The notes beneath the pieces were generated by a model that saw nothing but the letters and a program-made list of their open reading frames with translations, was not told the DNA's origin and made no database searches. The translations under genes were made by a program, and so were the position numbers. A DNA stretch of 7,217 nucleotides from JBFMFE01 sp040752295 (GTDB lineage Bacteria > UBP15 > UBA6099 > JBFMBQ01), in assembly GCA_040752295.1 (NCBI GenBank), contig JBFMFE010000095.1, positions 1 to 7,217 of the forward strand, given 5' to 3'. The first letter of the stretch is position 1, and each line of letters begins with the position of its first letter. Shown piece after piece: positions 1-5,480 of the stretch.

Positions 1-41
1 GCGTGAATAATTCGGGAACAAATTACCTGGTCGGTCGAAAA

Positions 42-124
42 CGAATGATGAATAACGAACAAGGAATATCGAATGACGAAGTGTTTTTCCCTTCGACATT
101 CCCCGGTTCCTTGTTCGACATTCG
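42..124. repeat. Long imperfect palindrome (hairpin-forming intergenic repeat)
   Basis: Nested inverted repeats are visible directly. CGAATG (42-47) pairs with CATTCG (119-124), CGAACAAGGAA (56-66) pairs perfectly with TTCCTTGTTCG (107-117), GAATG (71-75) with CATTC (97-101), and CGAAG (77-81) with CTTCG (91-95), leaving a 9-nt loop at 82-90. The inner arms are separated only by an A-A mismatch and a small internal loop. It lies about 160 bp beyond the pilT stop codon. The form suggests a dispersed, non-coding palindromic repeat or miniature element. Only one copy is in the window, so dispersal is inferred. Short ORFs that cross it have no protein-like character. Confidence 0.75.
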
Positions 125-125
125 G

Positions 126-155
126 TACCTGTATGCCGTGCTCGGCACAGGCAGG
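126..155 (-). repeat. Short palindrome, degenerate copy of the CCTGCCTGTGC repeat family
   Basis: Read on the minus strand it begins CCTGCCTGTGC and ends GCATACAGG, with a hairpin built from TGCCG (134-138) with CGGCA (143-147) and CCTG (128-131) with CAGG (148-151). The outer arms resemble those of the larger repeats at 2050-2131 and 6765-6846, which contain GCCTGCCTGTGC and GCAGACAGGC. It reads in the same sense as pilT and lies downstream of it. It could act in transcript 3'-end formation or be a passive remnant. Confidence 0.5.
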
Positions 156-238
156 TTCAGTTTGCGGCAGCCACCGGGCGCCTGTTGAAGCTATTTATTG
201 CGCCCCTCGGTCAATTGCGAATTCCGGTCAAGCCTCCG

Positions 239-278
239 TAATTCCGCCGCCGCAATTTCCTTCTGCGTCCCGGAATTA
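239..278 (-). terminator. Inverted repeat just after the pilT stop, possible weak terminator
   Basis: TAATTCCG (239-246) and CGGAATTA (271-278) form a perfect 8-bp stem with a 24-nt loop, starting about 6 nt past the pilT stop codon at 285-287. An alternative partner, AATTCCGG, lies at 220-227. No U-run follows in the pilT sense, so it is not a classical intrinsic terminator. It may be a 3'-end stabilising hairpin or chance. Confidence 0.3.
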
Positions 279-284
279 AACGGC

Positions 285-1361
285 TCAACCGTGTATCAGC
301 TTCCTGAGGTCGTCCGGGTTGAACGACCTGTTCATCGCGTCCTGGTAGGTTATCAGCCCCGCGCTGTACAGTTCCTTCAGCGCCTGGTCCATCGTCTGCA
401 TTCCCACGGCGCCCCCGGTCTGTATCGCCGCCGGTATCTGGTGCGCCTTGTTCTCGCGCACGAGGTTTCTGACGCCCGGCGTCGCGATGAGAATCTCCAC
501 CGCCGGCACCCGCCCTTTGCCACCCACACGGGGCAGAAGCTGCTGCGTCACCACCGCCTCGAGGTTCATCGCGATCATCGTTCGTATCTGCGTCTGCTGG
601 TGCGGAGGAAACACGTCCACAATGCGGTCAATCGAACCCGCCGCCGTGTTCGTGTGCAGCGTCGCGAACACGAGGTGCCCCGTTTCGGCTATCGTCAGCG
701 CCGCCTCCATCGTCTCAAGGTCTCTCATTTCGCCTATGAGAATCACGTCGGGGTCTTCGCGAAGCACGGACCGCAGCGCCCGCGCGAACGACCTGGTGTC
801 AAGCTCAAGCTCGCGCTGGTTGATCATGCTTTTCTTGTGCCGGTGCAGGTACTCGATGGGGTCTTCGATGGTGATGATGTGGCAGTCGCGTGCGGAGTTG
901 ATCATGTCAATGCACGCCGCGAGCGTGGTTGACTTACCGCAACCCGTCGGACCCGTCACCAGTATCAGCCCCCGCGGCTTCATCGTCAGGTTCTTCACGA
1001 CTCCCGGTATCCGAAGTTCGTCCAGCGTGGGTATCTTCGAGGGGATGGAGCGCATGACCGCGCCGATCGAACCCCTCTGAAGGAAGATGTTCACGCGGAA
1101 CCTGCCAAGCCCCGCCACACCGTAGGAGAAGTCAAGTTCGAGGTTTTCCTCGAACGCCTGCTTCTGCTGGTCGGTCAACATGCTGTAGATCAGCTTCTGC
1201 GAGGTCGGCGGCAGAACGCGGTCGTACTCCGACGGAACAAGCCTCCCGTCAATCCTCAGCACCGGCGGCAGCCCCGCCGTTATGTGAACGTCCGAGGCGC
1301 GCCTCTGAACCGCCTTGTGCAGCAGTTCGTCAATGTCCTCGATTTCCGCCATGGCGCTCAT
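285..1361 (-). CDS. pilT: Type IV pilus retraction ATPase PilT
   Basis: This is a 358-residue hexameric AAA-like secretion ATPase that powers pilus depolymerisation and twitching motility from the cytoplasmic base of the pilus machine. The N-terminal PAS-like region (about 1-105) includes ASDVHITAGLPPVLRIDG. The Walker A motif GPTGCGKST is at 137-145, the Asp box ITIEDPIEY at about 163-171, the Walker B-type VILIGEMRD at 206-214, and the His box GHLVFATLHTNTA at 228-240. The C-terminal VRNLVRENK (297-305) corresponds to the AIRNLIRE motif that separates PilT from PilB, so retraction rather than extension is the likely role. Length is normal. Start: ATG at 1361 follows AAGGGGTGA directly; an in-frame ATG at codon 4 is the alternative. 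A promoter candidate lies 120 bp upstream. No pilB, pilC or pilU is in the window. Confidence 0.96.
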   Translation of the reverse strand: MSAMAEIEDIDELLHKAVQRRASDVHITAGLPPVLRIDGRLVPSEYDRVLPPTSQKLIYSMLTDQQKQAFEENLELDFSYGVAGLGRFRVNIFLQRGSIGAVMRSIPSKIPTLDELRIPGVVKNLTMKPRGLILVTGPTGCGKSTTLAACIDMINSARDCHIITIEDPIEYLHRHKKSMINQRELELDTRSFARALRSVLREDPDVILIGEMRDLETMEAALTIAETGHLVFATLHTNTAAGSIDRIVDVFPPHQQTQIRTMIAMNLEAVVTQQLLPRVGGKGRVPAVEILIATPGVRNLVRENKAHQIPAAIQTGGAVGMQTMDQALKELYSAGLITYQDAMNRSFNPDDLRKLIHG

Positions 1362-1482
1362 TCACCCCTTTTCGCGCGGGCTTCGGCGCGTTCCCGTGCG
1401 CCCGTCGCACGCCCGCCGCCCGTCTCAGCGTCCGCCCGCGCCGCCGCGCCGGGAGACGCCGCCTTCACGAACGCGCCCGTGA

Positions 1483-1512
1483 ATTATATAAAAACACGGA
1501 ACGATTTGTAAG
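1483..1512 (-). promoter_or_regulatory. Candidate sigma70-type promoter for pilT
   Basis: On the minus strand there is a perfect TATAAT -10 (1488-1483) and CTTACA (1512-1507), a 4-of-6 match to the -35 consensus, with 18 bp between them. Transcription would start near 1476, giving a leader of roughly 115 nt before the pilT start. The AT-rich island stands out within GC-rich flanks. Assigned from consensus only. Confidence 0.5.
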
Positions 1513-1552
1513 CTCCGGCGATTTATACGACAGGGCTGAATCAGCCGCGGAT

Positions 1553-1630
1553 TGCCTGCCTGCCGCGTTACCCGCCCGCAGGCGGACGTGCCTGCCTATG
1601 CCCGGCAGACAGGCGGCGCAGGCGGGCGAG
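1553..1630. repeat. GC-rich compound palindrome
   Basis: Several nested hairpins occur here. An outer arm containing GCCTGCCTGCCGC (about 1554-1566) faces GCGGCGCAGGCGGG near 1614-1626. Inside, CGCC-GGCG forms a small hairpin at about 1573-1584. A central unit, GTGCCTGCCT at about 1589-1598 facing GCAGACAGGCGG at about 1605-1616, forms another. The central arms match those of the repeats at 2050-2131 and 6765-6846 apart from a shorter loop, so this is a variant of the same family. It lies upstream of the pilT promoter, in a region with no convincing gene. Confidence 0.6.
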
Positions 1631-1641
1631 GAGGGGCGGCG

Positions 1642-1704
1642 ATGAAGAACGAACGGACTTTTACCCCGAAGGAACGATACCGGGTAACTGTTCAGCTCAA
1701 GTGA
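1642..1704 (+). CDS. Possible 20-residue peptide ORF (speculative)
   Basis: The ORF reads ATG to TGA and encodes MKNERTFTPKERYRVTVQLK, a basic 20-residue peptide. It is listed only because GGAGG at 1630-1634 sits 7 nt before the ATG, an ideal Shine-Dalgarno spacing. That purine run lies at the edge of the GC-rich repeat at 1553-1630, and no promoter is obvious. It could equally be chance or the residue of a decayed gene. No family is recognised. Confidence 0.12.
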   Translation: MKNERTFTPKERYRVTVQLK

Positions 1705-1746
1705 AGCATTAAAAGAGAAATGTAGAACCGGGCTATCGCGCCTGTT

Positions 1747-1765
1747 GACAGGCTGGAAGCCTGTC
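1747..1765. repeat. Perfect 8-bp stem-loop repeat
   Basis: GACAGGCT (1747-1754) and AGCCTGTC (1758-1765) form a perfect 8-bp stem around the loop GGA. It stands in a gene-free region between pilT and the pilin gene. No U-run follows on either strand, so a terminator role is not supported. It has the form of a small dispersed repeat, but there is only one copy here. Confidence 0.55.
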
Positions 1766-1847
1766 CCACAATTACAAGAGAATCCTTTTTACTAATGAGA
1801 GCATTTTTTGTTGGACATCCAGAAAATACAGGAAATGCTATTTTTTA

Positions 1848-1975
1848 CCACGGAAGCACGGAAACACGGAAAATTTACATCGCGCCTGCGGCGCGTTTAA
1901 TACCTTTTTCTCCTCGCTTCCGTGTTTCCTTGGTCAATCGTTCTTGTATTTTTCCGCGCTTCCGTGTTTCCGTGG
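1848..1975. repeat. 128-bp element with CACGGAAA-type inverted termini
   Basis: The left end (1848-1873) is made of 8-bp units CACGGAAG, CACGGAAA, CACGGAAA. The right end (1949-1975) is the inverted counterpart; its reverse complement begins CCACGGAAACACGGAAGC and differs at only three positions over 26 bp. A further inverted copy of the same arm lies at about 1917-1936. In the middle, CGCGCC (1881-1886) and GGCGCG (1890-1895) form a perfect hairpin. No coding potential is seen. The plan, long terminal inverted repeats with little between, resembles a non-autonomous miniature element or a dispersed palindromic repeat. No transposase is present and no clear target duplication was found. Confidence 0.6.
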
Positions 1976-2032
1976 CTACATGTATTAATCAGTGAAAATT
2001 GTCCAATGTTTTCCGCATCCCATTAATAATAT

Positions 2033-2131
2033 AAAGAATGCGGGCACGTGCACGCCTGTCTGCGTGCGGACACGCACAGGCAGGCACACGGGCAAAACGA
2101 TTCGGAAATTCGACGTCGAAAAATGCGAAAG
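2033..2131. repeat. Intergenic palindromic repeat, left copy
   Basis: A 45-nt block (2050-2094) and a 29-nt block (2103-2131), separated by 8 divergent bases, are identical to the reverse complement of 6846-6802 and 6793-6765. The first block folds as an imperfect hairpin of about 13 pairs between GCCTG-type arms. The second contains the perfect 12-nt palindrome TTCGACGTCGAA (2109-2120). A leading 16-nt piece, AAAGAATGCGGGCACG (2033-2048), recurs in direct orientation at 6860-6875. In the pilin transcript sense the unit starts 35 nt beyond the stop codon. A small ACCG/CGGT hairpin at 2132-2143 lies between stop and repeat. Probably a 3'-end or dispersed REP-like element. Confidence 0.85.
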
Positions 2132-2166
2132 ACCGTTTTCGGTAAAGCGTTGCGATCCCTGACTGC

Positions 2167-2985
2167 TCAGTATCTGAAAGAGACCCCTAATGTCCCCGCC
2201 CCGTCGCAGTTGTTGCAGCAGCCCGATTTGCCCGTGAGCGACACCTCGCACCACGCCCCGCACGGGCACGGCGTCCCGAACCCCGTGTTGTTCGTGTTCA
2301 CCTTCCCGCTCCCGTTGCTGTTTATGACGATCGTCACCCACCCCGGATCGCCGCCGTCGTGATACGCGGCGTGCCCGCAGTACACTGCTATCGGCTCGGC
2401 TAAAGGCTCGACCTTGAAGTCCGCCATCGCGCCGCCGCCTCCCGTGACCGGCACAAGGTTGTATCCCCATCCGTAACCCGTGTCGCACCAGTTGCCGCCG
2501 CTGTGCCCGCCCCCCGCCTTCACGAACGTCCTGCTGAAAACCCCCCACCCCGGCGCCTTCGCGCACCCCACGTCCGTGTAATCGCACGCCTTCGCCATCG
2601 CCCCTTTCGAGTTGACAAGCCCCGGTACGAACGCCCCCAGCGTCGTGCTGGAACACGGCTGCTTGTAGGGATATGTGTCGGGAAATCCCAGTGCGGGCGC
2701 CGCCGGGTCTCTCAGAGGACCGGGCGTCGCCAGGTTCTCCACGCTGTTCGAACTCGGGTCGTACGCGGGACCGAACGGATATCCGAGGCACGTCAGCGAG
2801 TACCCCTCTATCGCCTTCTTGATGGTGAACAGCGCGTGGATTGCGTTTCGCACGCGCGTCCGCTCGCGGTACCGATCGTACGTACCGTAAAACAACGCCG
2901 CCATAACGCCTAAAACGGCGACTATCACCATCATCTCCGTTATGTACAGCACGCCTTTACTGTCTTTCGGATATCCTCTCCTCAT
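2167..2985 (-). CDS. Type IV pilin-like / pseudopilin protein, cysteine-rich
   Basis: This 272-residue protein has a short basic leader (MRRGYPKDSK) then G11 and a hydrophobic helix, VLYITEMMVIVAVLGVMAALF (12-32, continuous), followed by a polar, Arg-rich amphipathic stretch (38-60). This is the class III leader and N-terminal helix of type IV pilins and type II secretion pseudopilins, normally cut by PilD. The conserved Glu is at +6 after G11 rather than the usual +5. The globular part (61-272) is Gly/Pro-rich with 12 cysteines, six of them in 240-260 (C240, C242, C246, C256, C257, C260), suggesting disulfides. I do not recognise a specific subfamily. The ATG at 2985 is chosen because it supplies the leader; its Shine-Dalgarno is weak (GGTGTG). 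It may be a minor pilin or substrate-binding pseudopilin acting with PilT, or may belong to another secretion system. Confidence 0.82.
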   Translation of the reverse strand: MRRGYPKDSKGVLYITEMMVIVAVLGVMAALFYGTYDRYRERTRVRNAIHALFTIKKAIEGYSLTCLGYPFGPAYDPSSNSVENLATPGPLRDPAAPALGFPDTYPYKQPCSSTTLGAFVPGLVNSKGAMAKACDYTDVGCAKAPGWGVFSRTFVKAGGGHSGGNWCDTGYGWGYNLVPVTGGGGAMADFKVEPLAEPIAVYCGHAAYHDGGDPGWVTIVINSNGSGKVNTNNTGFGTPCPCGAWCEVSLTGKSGCCNNCDGAGTLGVSFRY

Positions 2986-3049
2986 ATCACACCCGATTTA
3001 ATTTTACACGCGTCGCAGCCAAAAATAAACCCCTTTTTTAATAAAGTTT

Positions 3050-3077
3050 TTTATACAATCCCGTAATCGTAAGACAA
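3050..3077 (-). promoter_or_regulatory. Candidate promoter for the pilin-like gene
   Basis: On the minus strand TTGTCT (3077-3072, 4 of 6 to the -35 consensus) and TATAAA (3055-3050, 5 of 6 to the -10) are 16 bp apart, with TG directly before the -10. Transcription would begin near 3043, leaving a leader of about 58 nt to the ATG at 2985. The region is AT-rich. Based on consensus matching alone; pilin genes are often sigma54-dependent, but I see no clear GG-N10-GC element. Confidence 0.4.
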
Positions 3078-3119
3078 AACAAACAATAATCCAGAACCCA
3101 TGCAAATCCGCCGCCGGTG

Positions 3120-3128
3120 TGTTATAAT
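3120..3128 (+). promoter_or_regulatory. Extended -10 promoter of the four-gene operon
   Basis: TGT followed directly by TATAAT is a perfect extended -10 (TGn then -10 at 3123-3128). The -35 position has no good match (ATGCAA at 17-bp spacing), which is typical of extended -10 promoters. A start site 6-8 bp downstream falls on or next to the G of GTG at 3135. The first gene may therefore be translated from a leaderless message. Confidence 0.6.
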
Positions 3129-3134
3129 ACCGCC

Positions 3135-3878
3135 GTGAGTTCTCTCCGGCTTCTCCGATGCGGCGCGGGACTCTCCATTCTCTTGCTCGCCTGCGCCCTC
3201 GCGACTTCATCGCGCGCCGGGGAGGAACTCGACGCCGATAACTTCCGCCCCGTCCTCTCCCGCGACCTGCGCGCCGGCAGAACGGTCGTTCTCCACTTCT
3301 ACGCCGCCGAAGTCCCCGAAAGCCGCGACCCGCTCCCGAAACTCAGAAAGATCGTGCGCCGCTCCGGCGGAAAAGGCGCCCTCCACGCCGTCAACGCCGG
3401 CGAAAACCCCGGAATCTCCGCCGCCTACGGCGTCCGGTACGCGCCGACGACGTTCCTCATCAGACCCGGCGAGGGCATCGTCCGCGCGTTCGTGATTGAC
3501 CTCGACTACGCGCAGGTAAAGAAACTCATATCGGGCAAATCCCGCCGCCTCCCCGGCGTCGAGTCAATCGCCGGCGCAATCGCCGCACGCAAGCCCTCTC
3601 TGGTCTTCTTCATGGCGGACTGGTGCTCCTACTGCCGCGTCCTCATCCCGGAAGTTGACCGCTTCAAATCCTCCTTCGGCGGCGCCGTCGTCGTCCGCTC
3701 CATCAACGTGGACAAAAACCAGAGGCTCTCCGACGAGTACCTCGTCTCCGGCGTCCCCCAGATAGTTCTCATGGACCCCTCCGGCGTCTTACTCGACCGC
3801 CTCTCTTTCCCCGCCGGCTACGACGACTACCTCGAGGCTTTCCGCAGCCTCGGCATAAAACTCGGAAAGAGTGGTTGA
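3135..3878 (+). CDS. Exported tandem thioredoxin-fold protein, one active CxxC
   Basis: Counted from GTG 3135 the product has 247 residues. The N-terminus is a signal peptide: basic start (SSLRLLR), hydrophobic core (LSILLLACALA) and a likely cut after SSRA at about residue 28. LLAC could instead be a poor lipobox. Two thioredoxin-like folds follow. The first (about 35-125) has VVLHFYAAEVPES where an active site would be, no CxxC, but keeps the cis-Pro motif YAPTTFLI. The second (about 150-240) has FFMADWCSYC with the redox pair at 164 and 167, and cis-Pro in SGVPQIVLMD. It is likely a periplasmic thiol-disulfide oxidoreductase or chaperone. First gene of the operon. An upstream in-frame GTG at 3117 would overlap the -10 box, so 3135 is preferred. 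The divergent gene encodes a 12-cysteine pilin-like protein, a possible substrate (inference). Confidence 0.85.
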   Translation: MSSLRLLRCGAGLSILLLACALATSSRAGEELDADNFRPVLSRDLRAGRTVVLHFYAAEVPESRDPLPKLRKIVRRSGGKGALHAVNAGENPGISAAYGVRYAPTTFLIRPGEGIVRAFVIDLDYAQVKKLISGKSRRLPGVESIAGAIAARKPSLVFFMADWCSYCRVLIPEVDRFKSSFGGAVVVRSINVDKNQRLSDEYLVSGVPQIVLMDPSGVLLDRLSFPAGYDDYLEAFRSLGIKLGKSG

Positions 3879-4639
3879 AGTTGACTCTCAACGGCGATAT
3901 AGACCGCGTCGCCATGCTGATCGTCGAATCGCGCTCCACCGTCGCCCTCACAGGCGCGGGAAGCAGCACACCGTCCGGCATCCCCGATTTCAGAAGCCCG
4001 GGCACGGGTCTCTGGGAAAAGGTTGACCCCATCGAAGTCGCCACAATTGACGCCTTCCTCGCCGACCCCGAAAAGTTCTACCGCTTCATGCAGCCCATAT
4101 CCGACCTCATCGGAAGATGCGAACCCAACCCGGCGCACGCCGCACTCGCCGAACTCGAGGCGATGAACCTCCTCAAATCCGTCATCACACAGAACGTGGA
4201 CAACCTGCACCAGAAAGCCGGGAGCAGAAACGTCATCGAACTCCACGGCAACGGTCAGCGCGCCCACTGCCTCAAATGCCGCAAAAACTATCTCCGCGAC
4301 GAACTCAAATCCCTCGCGGGCGGCGGCGTCGTCCCCTACTGCCGCTGCGGAGGCGTCGTCAAGCCCGACGTCGTCCTCTTCGGCGAACCGCTTCCCTACG
4401 ACGCGCTCCTCCAGGCGCAGAGCGATTGCGAGGGCTGCGCACTCCTCCTCGTCGTCGGCTCATCCCTCACCGTCGCCCCTGCCTCCCTGCTCCCGCAGAC
4501 AGCCGTCAGGTTCGGCGCTAAGGTCGTCGTCATCAACCTCCAGCCCACGTACATGGACCCTTACGCCGCGGTCGTCATCAACGACCGGCTCGAGGAAGTC
4601 CTCCCGGCAGTCGTCGAAAGAGTCAAAAAACTCGTCTGA
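3875..4639 (+). CDS. Sir2-family NAD-dependent protein deacylase (sirtuin)
   Basis: The 254-residue product is a complete sirtuin that removes acyl groups from lysine side chains using NAD+, releasing nicotinamide and O-acyl-ADP-ribose. Visible motifs are TGAGSSTPSGIPDFR (26-40, NAD-binding loop), TQNVDNLH (105-112), the catalytic His in IELHGN (H124), a structural zinc site C132-x2-C135-x20-C156-x-C158, VVGSSLTVAPA (193-203), and VVVINLQPT (217-225). The pattern resembles the compact bacterial type exemplified by Thermotoga Sir2; the Ala-Tyr-Arg signature of class III desuccinylases is not seen, so deacetylation is most likely. Start: TTG at 3875 overlaps the previous stop as TTGA and follows GGAAAGAG; TTG at 3881 is an alternative. 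The start cannot be extended. The next gene begins 1 nt after the stop, indicating translational coupling. Symbol cobB would be usual, but I leave it open. Confidence 0.93.
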   Translation: MKLTLNGDIDRVAMLIVESRSTVALTGAGSSTPSGIPDFRSPGTGLWEKVDPIEVATIDAFLADPEKFYRFMQPISDLIGRCEPNPAHAALAELEAMNLLKSVITQNVDNLHQKAGSRNVIELHGNGQRAHCLKCRKNYLRDELKSLAGGGVVPYCRCGGVVKPDVVLFGEPLPYDALLQAQSDCEGCALLLVVGSSLTVAPASLLPQTAVRFGAKVVVINLQPTYMDPYAAVVINDRLEEVLPAVVERVKKLV

Positions 4640-4640
4640 A

Positions 4641-5480
4641 ATGAAAAACGCGCGGCTCTCTAAAATCCTCATCGTTGACGACGACCTCGACCTCTGCCTC
4701 ATGCTCTCGAGATTCCTCCGCTCGCAGGGCTACCAGCCCGAACACGCTCTCAGCGGCGAGGAAGCGCTGGACAAAATCTACGCCGGCGACTACGACCTGG
4801 TCATACTCGACGTCATGATGCCGGGAATTGACGGCTGCGAGGTCTGCCACCGCCTCAAAATGCAGAAGGAATACAACCGCCTCCCCATACTCATGCTCTC
4901 GGCAAAGGACACCGAACAGGACAAGATCGTCGGACTCAAGACCGGCGCCGACGGCTACGTCTTCAAACCCTTCGACATTGACGAACTGCTCGCCGAAATG
5001 AATTCCGTTTTCAACAGGCGCAGGCAGTCGTTCGCGCGCGACGGACTCAGCCAGGAGATCGCCTTCCACTTCGAAAGCAGGTTCAAGTACCTCGAACAGG
5101 TCAACGAGTTCGTCAGCGACCTGTTCCTCAACACCAGCCTCGCATCCGAGGAAATCTGGGAACTCAAACTCGCGCTCCACGAACTGGGCATCAACGCCAT
5201 CGAACACGGCAACCGCATGGACCCCGCCAAGGCGGTCCGCGTCAAGTGCCGCCTCTTCCGTGACAGGCTCGAATTCGAAATCGAGGACGAAGGCGAAGGC
5301 TTCACCCTCGAACAACTCCCCGATCCCACCGCCCCCTCCGCTCTCGTCCGCGAAAGGGGAAGGGGCATCTTCCTCGTCAGCCGGGTCGTTGACGAGGTGC
5401 ACTACGACAACGGCGGAAGCCGCGTCCGCCTCATCAAGTACCTCAATGGCAGAACCTCCACGCAGCGGCGCGACCCTTAA
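4641..5480 (+). CDS. Response regulator fused to RsbW-type HATPase domain
   Basis: The protein has 279 residues and two domains. An N-terminal receiver domain (about 6-125) has the acidic pocket D13-D15, phospho-acceptor D57 in VILDVMMPGIDG, S87, and K109 in VFKPF. After a short linker, a GHKL ATPase domain of the RsbW/SpoIIAB serine-kinase type (about 140-268) shows the N-box LALHELGINAIEHGN (177-191), DEGEG (216-220) and RGRGIFLV (239-246). There is no HisKA dimerisation domain, so it is not a histidine kinase. Likely role: phosphorylation of the receiver by an unseen sensor kinase controls binding or phosphorylation of an anti-anti-sigma (STAS) partner or a sigma factor. No STAS, PP2C or histidine kinase gene is in the window. 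Start ATG 4641 is 1 nt after the sirtuin stop with no strong Shine-Dalgarno. Confidence 0.92.
   Translation: MKNARLSKILIVDDDLDLCLMLSRFLRSQGYQPEHALSGEEALDKIYAGDYDLVILDVMMPGIDGCEVCHRLKMQKEYNRLPILMLSAKDTEQDKIVGLKTGADGYVFKPFDIDELLAEMNSVFNRRRQSFARDGLSQEIAFHFESRFKYLEQVNEFVSDLFLNTSLASEEIWELKLALHELGINAIEHGNRMDPAKAVRVKCRLFRDRLEFEIEDEGEGFTLEQLPDPTAPSALVRERGRGIFLVSRVVDEVHYDNGGSRVRLIKYLNGRTSTQRRDP

Noticed and set aside
198..932. 244-residue open frame on the plus strand
   Set aside because: Antisense to the pilT C-terminal half; rich in Arg, His and Val with no recognisable domain.
1848..1975. CRISPR array
   Set aside because: The CACGGAAA units are 8-bp and contiguous, with inverted copies at the other end; there are no regular repeats with unique spacers and no cas genes.
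5260..5445. 62-residue N-terminal extension of larA
   Set aside because: Ser/Pro/Ala/Thr low-complexity sequence lying in the ATPase-domain coding region of the previous gene. The length from ATG 5446 matches the family, and active-site spacing from there agrees with LarA numbering.
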